A stretch of DNA of 64,000 bases from W0P28-013 sp051870755 (GCA_051870755.1 JBJECE010000034.1:41390-105389), one strand, 5' to 3'; numbered from the stretch's first letter, positions 7,821-16,767 are shown. Made by a program: numbers and translations. The notes: generated by a model not told the origin, from the sequence alone.

Positions 7821-9962
7821 ATGAGACAACGTATTGCCATATTATCTTTGGGACTCGCGCTCGCTGCATGCAGCACTGCCGACAACGCCGAAAGCCTATC
7901 GGCCTACTACGCCACCACACAAGGCCTGAATCAGGGAGCGCTGAAAACGGCCTTGTACGAAATTATCAAAAATCCGCGCGTTGTAGGCTACGACAATTTG
8001 TGGCAATATTTTCCGCAAACCGACCGCAAAGCCGACGGCACCGTGTGGGACATGTATTCCAACAACACCTACTATTTCCCCGACGACGGCACCTCGACGG
8101 CTACCGGCATGGACAAGGAACACGCCTTCCCGAAAAGTTGGTGGACATCCGATTTCAAAGCCGACTATTTCGACTGCTACAGCGACCTGTTCAACCTGAA
8201 TCCGGCCGATGCCGCCGCCAATCAGCAAATCAAGAGCGCATGGCCCATGGCCGAAATCGACATCAGTGTAACAGCCGACAATGGCGTCATACGCAAAGGC
8301 ACAAGCACATTGCACGGTGCTTACCCGACATCGCAACCACACACAGCCTGGGAACCGGCCGACGAGTACAAAGGCGACTTCGCGCGTACCTATATGTATG
8401 TCGTTACCTGCTACGAATTCATTTCGTATGCTTCAAACTCGAATGGACCGGCATGGTCGAGTACATCGGGCGCAAGTACACAAATAACATGGAACAGCAA
8501 AGAAACCTATCCGCTACTGACCGATTGGACTGCCAAAATGTTGCTCGAGTGGCACCACAACGACCCCGTCAGCGACAAAGAGTTGAAACGCAACGAAGTC
8601 ATCTACGGCATACAGGGCAACCGCAATCCGTTTATCGATTGTCCCGCCTTTGCCGACTACATTTGGGGCGACAAAAAAGCCGAACCATTCGACATCGCGC
8701 TGATTACGGGCAAAGCCTTTTTCAGTATGCCGCAAAATGGCGAAACATACGCATTCAAAGGCGACAGCATCAACCAACAGCAGCGCCTGAAAATGCAATT
8801 CAGAGCTAACAACGTATCGAAACCCATCACACTGAGTGTTGTCGGTACGCCAAAAGGACAATTCACACTATCGCAAACCACGCTGACCGCCGCCGAAGCC
8901 ACCAATGGCACCATTCTGACGCTGGGCTACACATCGAGCGTACCGGCGCGCGACACGGTGCAACTGCAACTTGTCAGCGACGAATTGGACGCACCCGTCG
9001 TCATCACACTGACGGCCGAAGCCTTCGACACGTTTCGCGTACTCGAACCGGCCGTTACCGAAAACACCCTGACGTTGCGCTGGGCAGCCTCGGCCGATGC
9101 CGACAGATATGCCATCAGTGTATTTCAACCACGCGACACCGGCGAAATGGCGTGGCTGAACATTCTCGATGAAGAATTTGTGTGGCAAAAACTACCCGAC
9201 ACTTGGAGTTATTCCGTCAATAGTAAGGGTACGCGCGTAGGAGTCGAGATTGAACAACAAAACTATGTGAAACTTGCATCCGGCTCCTACGACGGATTTG
9301 TACAAACGCCGGCTTTGTCCGTCGGCGACACGGTCATCGTCAGCAGCCGCGCAGCCCAATACAACAACAATAGCGCTGCCAACGTATCGCTCACCATCGC
9401 CGCTAACGAAGTCGATATTGCGACACATACGATAACATCTGACTTTCAGACGTTTACGGACACGATTATCGCCACACAGCCGACACTCACCGTCAGATTC
9501 ACAGCCAAAAAAGGCAAACAAGTTTGGCTCGATGCGGTGCATATCGACACACACATCGGCGTCGAATCGCAAGTGCTGATACGCGACGAATTTCCGGCCA
9601 CCACCACCGACACGCACTACACCGTGAGCAACCTCGTAACCGACGAGCACTATTGGTACACCATTCAACCGCAAGGTGGTGCCTACGAAACCATCTACGG
9701 GCCTTTCGAAGTGGTGATAACACCCACAGCCACCAAACGTGTACCGGCCGGCAACATCATTTGGAGTGTCGGACGAGATGTACTCCACCTCGAGCAACTG
9801 CCCGCGTACGCCGACATCACGTTGTACGACCTTGCAGGGCACACGCTGTTTACTATGCGCAAAAACGCCAATTACGCCCTCGACATTCCATTGCAACGTT
9901 CCGGCATATTCATCTTGCAGATAGCAGGCTGTCGGCCGATAAAAATTCTAAAAATGCCCTAA
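7821..9962 (+). CDS. Endonuclease I-family secreted nuclease with Ig-like domains and T9SS-type tail
   Basis: The start was placed at the ATG at 7821, because it yields a clean signal peptide with lipobox LAAC (Cys 17); an upstream in-frame extension lies inside the TlpA gene. The 713-residue product has an endonuclease I (EndA/NucM type) domain at about 25-290: catalytic DKEHAFPKSWW (His 101), DCYSDLFNLNPADAAANQQ, EYKGDFARTYMYV and NPFIDCPAFADYIWG. A choice-of-anchor or abnormal Ig-like domain follows (about 300-400), then two beta-rich domains. The end (ITLYDLAGHTLF ... RSGIFILQIAG ... IKILK) resembles a type A T9SS sorting domain. It is a paralogue of the four nucleases at 51820-58788. Having both a lipobox and a T9SS tail is unusual. 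Confidence 0.85.
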   Translation: MRQRIAILSLGLALAACSTADNAESLSAYYATTQGLNQGALKTALYEIIKNPRVVGYDNLWQYFPQTDRKADGTVWDMYSNNTYYFPDDGTSTATGMDKEHAFPKSWWTSDFKADYFDCYSDLFNLNPADAAANQQIKSAWPMAEIDISVTADNGVIRKGTSTLHGAYPTSQPHTAWEPADEYKGDFARTYMYVVTCYEFISYASNSNGPAWSSTSGASTQITWNSKETYPLLTDWTAKMLLEWHHNDPVSDKELKRNEVIYGIQGNRNPFIDCPAFADYIWGDKKAEPFDIALITGKAFFSMPQNGETYAFKGDSINQQQRLKMQFRANNVSKPITLSVVGTPKGQFTLSQTTLTAAEATNGTILTLGYTSSVPARDTVQLQLVSDELDAPVVITLTAEAFDTFRVLEPAVTENTLTLRWAASADADRYAISVFQPRDTGEMAWLNILDEEFVWQKLPDTWSYSVNSKGTRVGVEIEQQNYVKLASGSYDGFVQTPALSVGDTVIVSSRAAQYNNNSAANVSLTIAANEVDIATHTITSDFQTFTDTIIATQPTLTVRFTAKKGKQVWLDAVHIDTHIGVESQVLIRDEFPATTTDTHYTVSNLVTDEHYWYTIQPQGGAYETIYGPFEVVITPTATKRVPAGNIIWSVGRDVLHLEQLPAYADITLYDLAGHTLFTMRKNANYALDIPLQRSGIFILQIAGCRPIKILKMP

Positions 9963-9963
9963 A

Positions 9964-10929
9964 ATGAACGCGTTACGCCACCGCACATTACACCTTGTCG
10001 CCATCGGCTGCCTGCTGATGAGCCTTGTTGCGGCCTGCAAAAAAACACCGACAACAACCACAGGCGGTGCGTTGCAATACAATGGGCAAACCTACACCCT
10101 AAAAACCGCCCGACAACGTTGCTACCGCGACACCATTTCGGGACAGCAACGCATCGACGCCGCTTTCTGCTCGCCCAAAATGAGTTTTGCCGACGGTAAA
10201 ATGGCCGGCACCGGCGCCTTAGTCGTACTCGCCGTGGCGTGCGACTCCGACCATTTAGTCGTCGGACAATACGACATACTGCCCGACTCGTATGCCATCA
10301 TCGTTGCCGACGACAAATCCGACACCACACGCCACCACATCGATGGCGGAACGCTTGATGTAACCGCCACCGACAACGGAGTGCAATACACGTTCACAGC
10401 CGGTGAATTAACAGGTTCGTACACAGGCACATACACCTACAATTACGACATTGATGGCACACCATGCGGATACATCAGTCTAAATGATTCCATCGTGCCA
10501 TTGCAAAAGGGCGATTTACTATTGTGGGGCCCAATTTTCGACGACAATTTACACTATTACGAATTTTATTTCTATTCGTGCGACCTGCGCCACACCGATG
10601 CCGGCGCCATCAAACAGGGAATGGCCTTTGTCGTCGGTCTGCACTCGGCCAACACCACAGCACCCGACAACGGCACTTATCCCATCGGGAGTGCCAACCT
10701 CAACCAAACCGCCATGTACGGACACCGTAGCGGCAACAGCAGTTGGGGCACCTATTGGACGCATTATCTGACCGCATCGACGCAAACCAAAGCCAACGTG
10801 CTGACAGGCAACATCGCCTTAACCAACGACAATGGAAAATATGTTTTCACATTCGATTGTACCGACCAACTTGGCAACAAAATAACCGGCACGCACAGCG
10901 GCACATTCCGTATATGCGATGTCAGATAA
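9964..10929 (+). CDS. Hypothetical lipoprotein
   Basis: A 321-residue protein with signal peptide and lipobox LVAAC (Cys 25), overlapping the end of the nuclease gene so closely (1-base gap) that the two must be co-transcribed. The mature part is rich in Thr, Asp and Gly, with repeated beta-like segments such as GELTGSYTGTYTYNYD. A C-terminal region contains DNGTYPIGSANL and NITGTHSGTF-like segments typical of Bacteroidales lipoproteins of unknown role. No catalytic motif is visible. A weak 5-base hairpin with a T run (10923-10943) follows the stop and may attenuate transcription into mazG. Confidence 0.6.
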   Translation: MNALRHRTLHLVAIGCLLMSLVAACKKTPTTTTGGALQYNGQTYTLKTARQRCYRDTISGQQRIDAAFCSPKMSFADGKMAGTGALVVLAVACDSDHLVVGQYDILPDSYAIIVADDKSDTTRHHIDGGTLDVTATDNGVQYTFTAGELTGSYTGTYTYNYDIDGTPCGYISLNDSIVPLQKGDLLLWGPIFDDNLHYYEFYFYSCDLRHTDAGAIKQGMAFVVGLHSANTTAPDNGTYPIGSANLNQTAMYGHRSGNSSWGTYWTHYLTASTQTKANVLTGNIALTNDNGKYVFTFDCTDQLGNKITGTHSGTFRICDVR

Positions 10930-10950
10930 ACATCTGTTTTTTTGAAAGTT

Positions 10951-11736
10951 ATGCACACACAAGAAGAAAAACTAAACGCTTTTGCACGCCTGCTCGACGT
11001 GATGGCCGAACTGCGACAAAAATGTCCGTGGGACAAGAAACAAACATTCGAATCGCTGCGCTGCAACACGATTGAGGAGGTTTACGAGTTGGCCGAAGCC
11101 ATAGCCAACAACGACAAAAAGAACATCAAAAAAGAGCTGGGCGATGTGTTGCTACACATTGTATTCTATGCGCAAATGGGCAGCGAAACAGGCGATTTCG
11201 ACATCAAAGACGTGTGCGACGCGTTAGTCGAAAAACTCATCTACCGCCACCCGCACATCTACGGAAACGTAGCCGCCGAAACCTCCGAAGCCGTCAAACA
11301 AAATTGGGAACAACTGAAAACCAAAGAAAAAGATGGCAACAAATCGGTGTTGAGCGGCATTCCCGCCACGCTGCCGGCACTCATCAAAGCCAACCGCATA
11401 CAAGACAAAGCCCGCAACATCGGATTCGATTGGGAAGAACGCACCCAAGTGTGGGACAAAGTGAAAGAGGAAATAGCCGAATTTCAGGCCGAAATCGACC
11501 ACAACGACCCCGACCGCATGGAAGCCGAATTTGGCGACTTGTTTTTCAGTCTCGTCAATGCGGCACGACTCTACAACATCAACCCCGAAAACGCACTCGA
11601 ACGCACCAACAAAAAGTTCATCAACCGATTTAATTATTTGGAAGAAAGAACCATCAAACAAGGCCGCGACCTACGCCAGATGAGCCTCGCCGAAATGGAC
11701 GCCATCTGGAACGAAGCCAAGCAAAAAGGACTGTAA
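10951..11736 (+). CDS. mazG: Nucleoside triphosphate pyrophosphohydrolase MazG
   Basis: A 261-residue protein with two MazG domains. The first carries KCPWDKKQTFESLR, EEVYELAEAI and KKELGDVLLHIVFYAQ (about 20-85); the second has EEIAEFQAEI and EAEFGDLFFSLVNAAR (about 170-215). The paired EExxE and ExxD residues bind magnesium. The family hydrolyses NTPs to NMP and pyrophosphate, clearing aberrant nucleotides or moderating (p)ppGpp. The ATG at 10951 was preferred over an in-frame TTG nine bases upstream. The stop codon abuts the next ATG directly, so translation of the two is probably coupled. Confidence 0.93.
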   Translation: MHTQEEKLNAFARLLDVMAELRQKCPWDKKQTFESLRCNTIEEVYELAEAIANNDKKNIKKELGDVLLHIVFYAQMGSETGDFDIKDVCDALVEKLIYRHPHIYGNVAAETSEAVKQNWEQLKTKEKDGNKSVLSGIPATLPALIKANRIQDKARNIGFDWEERTQVWDKVKEEIAEFQAEIDHNDPDRMEAEFGDLFFSLVNAARLYNINPENALERTNKKFINRFNYLEERTIKQGRDLRQMSLAEMDAIWNEAKQKGL

Positions 11737-12051
11737 ATGGAGAACGAATTTTTAGCCATCGAGGAAAAAATCGTTGCGGTACTCAAAACCGTATTCGACC
11801 CCGAAATCCCCGTCAATATCTACGATTTGGGACTCATCTACCGCATCGAAAACACCGACGGCAACGTAGAAATAGACATGACACTGACCGCGCCCAACTG
11901 CCCCGCCGCCGACTTCATGGCCGAAGACGTCAGACTGAAAGTGGCCGGCATCGAAGGCGTCAAAAACGTCAATGTCAATATCGTGTTTGAACCCGAATGG
12001 ACGCAAGACCGCATGACCGACGAAGCCAAACTCGAACTCGGACTGCTATAA
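11737..12051 (+). CDS. DUF59/MIP18-family iron-sulfur assembly protein
   Basis: A 104-residue protein of the DUF59 (SufT/PaaD/MIP18) family: VFDPEIPVNIYDLGLIY near the N-terminus, then MTLTAPNCPAADFM with the conserved Cys at about residue 53, and VNIVFEPEWTQDRMTDEAK at the end. All these are diagnostic. Members help load iron-sulfur clusters on target proteins. Starts immediately after the mazG stop and is followed 12 bases later by lpxH, so the three form a unit. No other suf gene is in the window, so its partner system lies elsewhere. Confidence 0.88.
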   Translation: MENEFLAIEEKIVAVLKTVFDPEIPVNIYDLGLIYRIENTDGNVEIDMTLTAPNCPAADFMAEDVRLKVAGIEGVKNVNVNIVFEPEWTQDRMTDEAKLELGLL

Positions 12052-12063
12052 ACACACAAAAAA

Positions 12064-12828
12064 ATGAGCCCAAAATACTACTTCTTGTCCGATGCCCATT
12101 TAGGCGCACGCGTCATCGACAACCCGCACGCACACGAACAACGCGTGGTCGATTGGCTCGACATGGCCAAAAGCGACGCCACCGCCATCTTTCTGCTCGG
12201 CGACATTTTCGACTTTTGGTTCGAATACACAACCGTTGTGCCAAAAGGCTTCACACGGCTGCTCGGCAAACTGCGCGAAATCACCGAATCGGGCATTCCC
12301 GTCCATTTTTTCGTCGGCAACCACGACCTCTGGACGTTTGGCTACCTTGAGCAGGAAATCGGGCTGATAGTTCACCGCGAACCACAGATTTTCACGCTCG
12401 AAGGCAAACAATTTTTCATGGCACACGGCGACGGACTCGGCGACCGCGACCGCAAATTTTCGCTCATTCGACGCATTTTCCATAGTCGCACATGTCAATG
12501 GGCATTCCGGCACCTGCTGCCGGCCACCATCGGCATCAAGTTCGGGCAACGCTGGAGCGAAAGCAACCGCCGCCGGCACGAACGCCAAAACATCGGATTC
12601 TTGGGCGAAAATCGCGAACCGCTCGTACTGTTCGCCAAGCAACACACCGTGCAGCACCCCGACATCGACTACTACATCTTCGGGCACCGCCACATCGTAC
12701 TCAACCTGATGCTGAACGGCGGCAGTCAAGTGCTGATAATCGGCGATTTCATCAGAGAATTTTCGTACGCCACATTCGATGGAGAAACAATGGCCATCGA
12801 CAATTTCGAAACACCGCTGCAACCCTAA
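12064..12828 (+). CDS. lpxH: UDP-2,3-diacylglucosamine pyrophosphohydrolase
   Basis: A 254-residue calcineurin-like phosphoesterase with the full metal-binding set: SDAHLGA (D-x-H) at about 9-12, LLGDIFDFW, VGNHDLW, MAHGDGLGDRD and FGHRH near residue 218. This arrangement, the length and the GDxxD-(FW) motif fit LpxH, which removes UMP from UDP-2,3-diacyl-GlcN in lipid A synthesis at the inner membrane. Bacteroidota use LpxH-type enzymes for this step. It is the last gene of the forward run before a strong promoter at 12858. Confidence 0.88.
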   Translation: MSPKYYFLSDAHLGARVIDNPHAHEQRVVDWLDMAKSDATAIFLLGDIFDFWFEYTTVVPKGFTRLLGKLREITESGIPVHFFVGNHDLWTFGYLEQEIGLIVHREPQIFTLEGKQFFMAHGDGLGDRDRKFSLIRRIFHSRTCQWAFRHLLPATIGIKFGQRWSESNRRRHERQNIGFLGENREPLVLFAKQHTVQHPDIDYYIFGHRHIVLNLMLNGGSQVLIIGDFIREFSYATFDGETMAIDNFETPLQP

Positions 12829-12857
12829 CCACTGACACACATTAACTCTCTCAACTT

Positions 12858-12889
12858 TTTGACCGTTTCAAACTTTTTTTGTACCTTTG
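12858..12889 (+). promoter_or_regulatory. Strong Bacteroidota promoter of the 12895-13165 RNA
   Basis: TTTG at 12858-12861, 20-base gap, TAccTTTG at 12882-12889. There is no ORF behind it for 500 bases, but a structured region and a terminator follow. Confidence 0.8.
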
Positions 12890-12894
12890 CGGGC

Positions 12895-13165
12895 GCAAAG
12901 CAACTACTCGTAGTTGCAAAGCACACAAACATAATACAAAAAGACGTCTGACAGCGTTTGTTTTGGCTCTTCTGAATCTGGTAAATTCAACGAAACACTA
13001 GTCAAAACACAGCATGTGTAGATGTCTGCGAAAACACGAACTGCCGGAAAAACCACCGGCAACAGCGTGTTTGGCGTGGACTTTACATTGCTTGTTTTAC
13101 TAGTAATGGCAGTACCAGAGCCTTGAAGAGCGGAACAGCAATAATGCAAAGTCCCGCTTTTTTTT
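12895..13165 (+). ncRNA. Candidate structured non-coding RNA, possibly 6S-like
   Basis: Between a consensus promoter (12858-12889) and a hairpin plus eight-T terminator lies a roughly 270-nt region without an ORF. Pairings visible by eye: a perfect 5' hairpin GCAACTAC/GTAGTTGC (12900-12917); GGCTCT (12965) with AGAGCC (13117); ACTAGT-c-AAAAC (12997-13008) with GTTTTACTAGT (13094-13104); AAACACG (13032) with CGTGTTT (13066); and a perfect apical stem TGCCGG/CCGGCA (13042-13061). The result is one long interrupted rod of about 160 nt, the shape of 6S RNA, which mimics open promoter DNA. The loop of a small hairpin (TGAAT/ATTCA, 12973-12989) can also pair with TACCAG at 13113. It lacks tmRNA, RNase P and SRP signatures. 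The identity as 6S or the Bacteroidales-1 motif is inference. Confidence 0.65.
13118..13165 (+). terminator. Terminator of the structured RNA
   Basis: AGCGG-a-AC pairs with GT-c-CCGCT (one mismatch) across a loop of about 16 bases, followed directly by eight T residues at 13158-13165. Confidence 0.7.
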
Positions 13166-13400
13166 GTTAAAAATAATTAAATGCAGGTTACTTTTTGCCG
13201 CCAAACGGCATAATATTTGTACAACAATAAATGAATACACGTCATGAAAGTGTAATTGATGGCCAAACACCATCAAATCGGTGTGTGTACTTTCGGATTT
13301 TTTATTAAAAACTTTTTTTAGAAAACAACACCGATGTTCAACCGACGCGACCACACACCGAATTGCATTGGTTGCACATCAACAAAAAAAACAAATTATC

Positions 13401-15230
13401 ATGCTTAAAAAAACACTTTTTGGAAGTCTGCTGTTGTTTGTGGGTGCAAGTGCATTTGCCACAGGCATAGCAAAAATCGGCGACACCGAGTATGAAACTC
13501 TGGCCGCAGCCGTAGCCGCCGTACCAACCGGCGCCGAAAACGTTACCACCGTTCAACTCTTGGGAGATGCTCAAGGCAATGGTATTATCGTGCCTTCCGG
13601 CACTAAAATGCTGCTCGATTTGGGCGGCTTCACCTACGAAGTTACCGGCAATCTGGCAGGTTCTGAAGGGTACAAAACCCAAGCATTCCAACTGCTGAAA
13701 AACTCCGACATCACCATTCAAAATGGCACCATCACGTCAAGCGTAGCCCTTAGGTTGATACAAAACTACGCCAACCTGACTCTGCTCAACGTTACACTCG
13801 ACGGCACCAAATTGCCGGGCGCAGGACTCTATGTATTGTCGAACAACAATGGCGAAGTGTTGATTGGCGCAGGCACCGTCATTACCGCCAAAGATGGCGA
13901 CTTTGCATTCGATGTATACAATTGGATTTCAAATGGTTATCCGTCGGTAAAAGTTACTATCGATGGTGCAACCATCAACGGAGCCATTGAAGTAGCGCAA
14001 GATGGCGATGATGCCGCCTCCACAGGATTCGAATTGGTTATCCAATCCGGCACCATCAATGGCAGCATCAGCGCGGGCAGCGGTGCCGAGAATGCCACTG
14101 TCAGCATCGCACCCGAAGCCACACTCTCCGGCACAACTTATGCGGCCGGTCGCAAAAATGCCCAAGGCATTTCGCTCTACGCCACAGTGAGCGCAGCCAT
14201 TGAAGCCGCAGCAGATAACGACACCATTCTCCTGATGTGCGACACCAAAGAAGCCATCGTGATAGCTGCCGACGACAACATCGTATTCGACCCGAACGGC
14301 CACACATTGTCGGTCGAAGACGCACACGTCATCACCAACAACGGCACACTGACCATCATCGGCAACGGCACTATCGATGCGCTCACACACGCAAAAGCAG
14401 CACTATACAACAACGTTGGCGCCGACGCGCAACTCTTGGGTGCGACCTTCGAACGTTCGAACGAAAACAGCAACGTCAACTCGTACTACACCATTCTGAA
14501 TCAAGGCACTATGACCATCGACGGCAGCATAGTCAAAAACGCAGGCGCACGCGCATCGATGATCGAAAACGGTTGGTATTATCCTGAAAAAAACACGACA
14601 AAAGCATTTTCGACACTCGTCATCAAAAGCGGCACATTCGATGGCGGCTTGTACAATGTCAAAAACGATGACTATGGCTTATTGACCATCGACGGCGGCA
14701 CATTTACCAACGCCACCACCGGAGCCGGCAACGTACTCAATTGGAACAAAGCAGTCATCAACAACGGCACGTTCACAGCCACCGGCGAAAATAGCGCCAA
14801 CGTACAACAAGGTTATGCCGGCAACAGCGAATACGAAATTGCCACCATCGCCATTACCGGCGGCATATTCACAGCACCGGAAAGCAACAACAACATCAAC
14901 CATCTATTTGGTAGTGAACAGCCGGTTACGACACAAGTATCGGGCGGCACCTATTCGCACGCCATACCGGCCGAACAATGCGCCGACGATTTCGAGCCGA
15001 AAGACAACGGCGATGGTACCTACGGTGTGCAGGAAGACCAAACAACCACCGCACTGACAACGACCAATGCCGACAACGCCATTGTAGTAGAACAAGGTCG
15101 CGTGGTTTGCAACGGCGACTTCCGCATCTATGACCTGAACGGCCGCGACGTAACGCGCCTGAACGGCACTTTGCATGGCGTTTATGTTGTAAAAACAGAC
15201 AGCGCCACCATCAAGGTAGTGGTGAAATAA
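13401..15230 (+). CDS. Secreted right-handed beta-helix-like protein with T9SS-type tail
   Basis: The ATG at 13401 gives a 609-residue protein with a classical signal peptide (MLKKTLFGSLLLFVGASAFA). Upstream in-frame residues are not protein-like. The mature protein contains two segments of the type 'ATVSAAIEAAADNDTILLM' / 'TLAAAVAAVPTG', as in parallel beta-helix (pectate lyase-like) surface proteins, followed by many short repeated turns of the form x-NGT-ftxx / GGTF (for example MLIDGGTFTNA). No catalytic residues are evident, so adhesion or glycan binding is as likely as lyase activity. The C-terminus (FRIYDLNGRDVTRLNGTLHG, then VYVVKTD) is a type A T9SS sorting domain, closely matching that of the nuclease at 56695. 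Confidence 0.75.
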   Translation: MLKKTLFGSLLLFVGASAFATGIAKIGDTEYETLAAAVAAVPTGAENVTTVQLLGDAQGNGIIVPSGTKMLLDLGGFTYEVTGNLAGSEGYKTQAFQLLKNSDITIQNGTITSSVALRLIQNYANLTLLNVTLDGTKLPGAGLYVLSNNNGEVLIGAGTVITAKDGDFAFDVYNWISNGYPSVKVTIDGATINGAIEVAQDGDDAASTGFELVIQSGTINGSISAGSGAENATVSIAPEATLSGTTYAAGRKNAQGISLYATVSAAIEAAADNDTILLMCDTKEAIVIAADDNIVFDPNGHTLSVEDAHVITNNGTLTIIGNGTIDALTHAKAALYNNVGADAQLLGATFERSNENSNVNSYYTILNQGTMTIDGSIVKNAGARASMIENGWYYPEKNTTKAFSTLVIKSGTFDGGLYNVKNDDYGLLTIDGGTFTNATTGAGNVLNWNKAVINNGTFTATGENSANVQQGYAGNSEYEIATIAITGGIFTAPESNNNINHLFGSEQPVTTQVSGGTYSHAIPAEQCADDFEPKDNGDGTYGVQEDQTTTALTTTNADNAIVVEQGRVVCNGDFRIYDLNGRDVTRLNGTLHGVYVVKTDSATIKVVVK

Positions 15231-15260
15231 TACCGGAGCATAGATTTTAGAACATAGACA

Positions 15261-15288
15261 GTAGGGACGCGGCATGCCACGTCCCTAC
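15261..15288. repeat. Dispersed palindrome, best copy
   Basis: GTAGGGACG-CGGCATGCCA-CGTCCCTAC: a 28-base near-perfect palindrome with one mismatched pair, followed by CTTAAACTTTGAAACTCTTAAACTCTTAAACTTTT-type sequence at 15309-15345. It sits between two convergent genes and could also act as a bidirectional hairpin. Confidence 0.8.
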
Positions 15289-15360
15289 TTGTTATTTTTA
15301 TTCCTCCGCCTTAAACTTTGAAACTCTTAAACTCTTAAACTTTTCTAACTTTTTCAGCCG

Positions 15361-15993
15361 TCATTTTCGTCCGAAATCGGCAGGAATTTCGCCCCAAATA
15401 TCGGTTTTCCACTTCAGCACTTTGGTAGAAACCGTATGCGTCGCCAGCCACGCATTAGCGCGATTGATCAACTCGAACACAGGCGCATTGTCGGCATTTT
15501 GTACCAACTTCGATTTGCAACGCCGCTGACGCACCCACGCCTGCGCTGTTACACTGTCAGAATAGATGGCTGCAACGGTCAGTTTGCCCTGCTCCACCAA
15601 CGCCAACGCATGCACTATGGCCAAAAATTCGCCAATATTATTCGTCGCTGCGGCAAAAGGGCCTTGACGGAACACCTCTTCGCCCGTATCGACCAACACA
15701 CCACGATATTCCATCACACCCGGATTACCACTGCACGCCGCATCTACCGACAAACACCCGGCCAACGGTCGCTCATCGGCATCGGGAAACGCCGACAACG
15801 ACATCGTTTTGTGGGAACCAACCACTTGCCAATAATTTTTGGCAAATGCCATTTTAGCGGCATTTTCCGTCGGGAACGACTTATATTGCGCACCTTCGTA
15901 ACCGTCGATTTGTGCCTTACACGCCTCCCAACTATCGAAAACGCCGCTGGTACGTCCCTGCCACACTACATAATATTTTTGCTTCGCAGCCAT
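15361..15993 (-). CDS. Ribonuclease H with viroplasmin-like N-domain
   Basis: The preferred start is the ATG at 15993 (MAAKQKYYVVWQG); an earlier ATG adds ten residues that do not fit the family. The 210-residue protein has an N-terminal caulimovirus viroplasmin/RNase H1 hybrid-binding domain (about 5-48: YYVVWQGRTSGVFDSW, then AQYKSFPTENAAKMAF) and a C-terminal RNase H domain. Its catalytic acids appear as SVDAACSGNPG, NNIGEFLAIVH, YSDSVTAQAW and WGEIPADFGR. It degrades RNA in RNA-DNA hybrids, such as R-loops and primers. Ends next to the palindrome repeat, facing the beta-helix gene. Confidence 0.9.
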   Translation of the reverse strand: MAAKQKYYVVWQGRTSGVFDSWEACKAQIDGYEGAQYKSFPTENAAKMAFAKNYWQVVGSHKTMSLSAFPDADERPLAGCLSVDAACSGNPGVMEYRGVLVDTGEEVFRQGPFAAATNNIGEFLAIVHALALVEQGKLTVAAIYSDSVTAQAWVRQRRCKSKLVQNADNAPVFELINRANAWLATHTVSTKVLKWKTDIWGEIPADFGRK

Positions 15994-16137
15994 CGAGCGA
16001 CAAAAATACAAATAATCCGCCAATTACGCAAATATCATCAAATCGCAGCAGTACCATTTTTTGTTTGGCACGACTTTTGCACACTACAAAGTGAACTAAT
16101 TTTTTTGTCTAACTTAAATAATAGGAGGAAACGCACC

Positions 16138-16386
16138 ATGAAAATCTCTCATCTGTTTGCCTTTGCCGGCGGCGCTTTGGCCGGAGCCGCGCTCGGCTTG
16201 TTGTTGGCACCCGATTCGGGCGAAAACACGCGCAACAAAATCGCTCACATGCTGAAAGAAAAAGGCATTGCGCTCGACCGCGAATCGCTGTCGCAGTTTG
16301 TCGATAAAGTGATTGCCAAATTGCACCACAATTTTACCGACGACGATTTGCAGGCTGCTGTCGATGAAGTTGCCAACCAAAAATAA
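16138..16386 (+). CDS. YtxH-domain protein
   Basis: An 82-residue protein beginning MKISHLFAFAGGALAGAALG and continuing LLLAPDSGENTRNKI: a single glycine/alanine-rich membrane segment followed by the 'LAPxSGxxTR' motif that defines YtxH. Such proteins are stress-related membrane-anchored proteins of uncertain role. A good AGGAGG sits about 10 bases before the ATG, which is rare in this window and fixes the start. It leads a three-gene unit of small membrane proteins. Confidence 0.85.
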   Translation: MKISHLFAFAGGALAGAALGLLLAPDSGENTRNKIAHMLKEKGIALDRESLSQFVDKVIAKLHHNFTDDDLQAAVDEVANQK

Positions 16387-16392
16387 CCCATC

Positions 16393-16767
16393 ATGGCCGA
16401 CAGCAACTATCAGCATCTGATTGACGACAGCAAACGCTATCTGCGTATGCGCTACGATATGCTTCGTCTCGAGTTACTCGAGAAGTTGTCGCATATCGTG
16501 GCGCTGATTTTGCTCGTCGTGGTTTCCACGGTATTGGCTTTGGCGGCGTTTATCTATTTTACCTTTGCTCTGGTGGCGTGGCTCACACCGATGTTAGGCG
16601 CCGTGCTGCCGCTGTGTATTGTAGGCGGCGTTTTTGTGCTACTGCTGATTTTGGGCATTGTATTCCGCAAGTCGCTGTTCATCAATCCGTTGATTTCGCA
16701 ATTGAGTCATATTTTGTTTTACGAAACGCCAAAATCCGAAAGCGATGAAAACGAACAAACAGCCTGA
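16393..16767 (+). CDS. Holin-like (phage holin family / Holin-X-type) membrane protein
   Basis: A 124-residue protein with an amphipathic N-terminus (YQHLIDDSKRYLRMRYDMLRLELLEKLSH) and two strong membrane segments at about 37-60 and 67-92. This is the layout of the small 'phage holin family' proteins that accompany YtxH in Bacteroidales. There is no phage gene around it, so a house-keeping membrane role is more likely than lysis. The gene overlaps the next one by 23 bases. Confidence 0.7.
   Translation: MADSNYQHLIDDSKRYLRMRYDMLRLELLEKLSHIVALILLVVVSTVLALAAFIYFTFALVAWLTPMLGAVLPLCIVGGVFVLLLILGIVFRKSLFINPLISQLSHILFYETPKSESDENEQTA

Noticed and set aside
10923..10943. CAGAT/ATCTG hairpin plus T run between the lipoprotein gene and mazG
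   Set aside because: Only a five-base stem; too weak to call a terminator with confidence, though it may attenuate.
12895..13165. tmRNA, RNase P RNA or SRP RNA as identity of the structured RNA
   Set aside because: No tRNA-like ends with TTCGA arm, no conserved RNase P GAGGAAAGTCC-type segment and no SRP GGAAGG loop are visible.
13211..13219. TAATATTTG as a promoter for the beta-helix gene
   Set aside because: Spacing inside the element is one base off the TAnnTTTG consensus and the upstream TTTG is too close.
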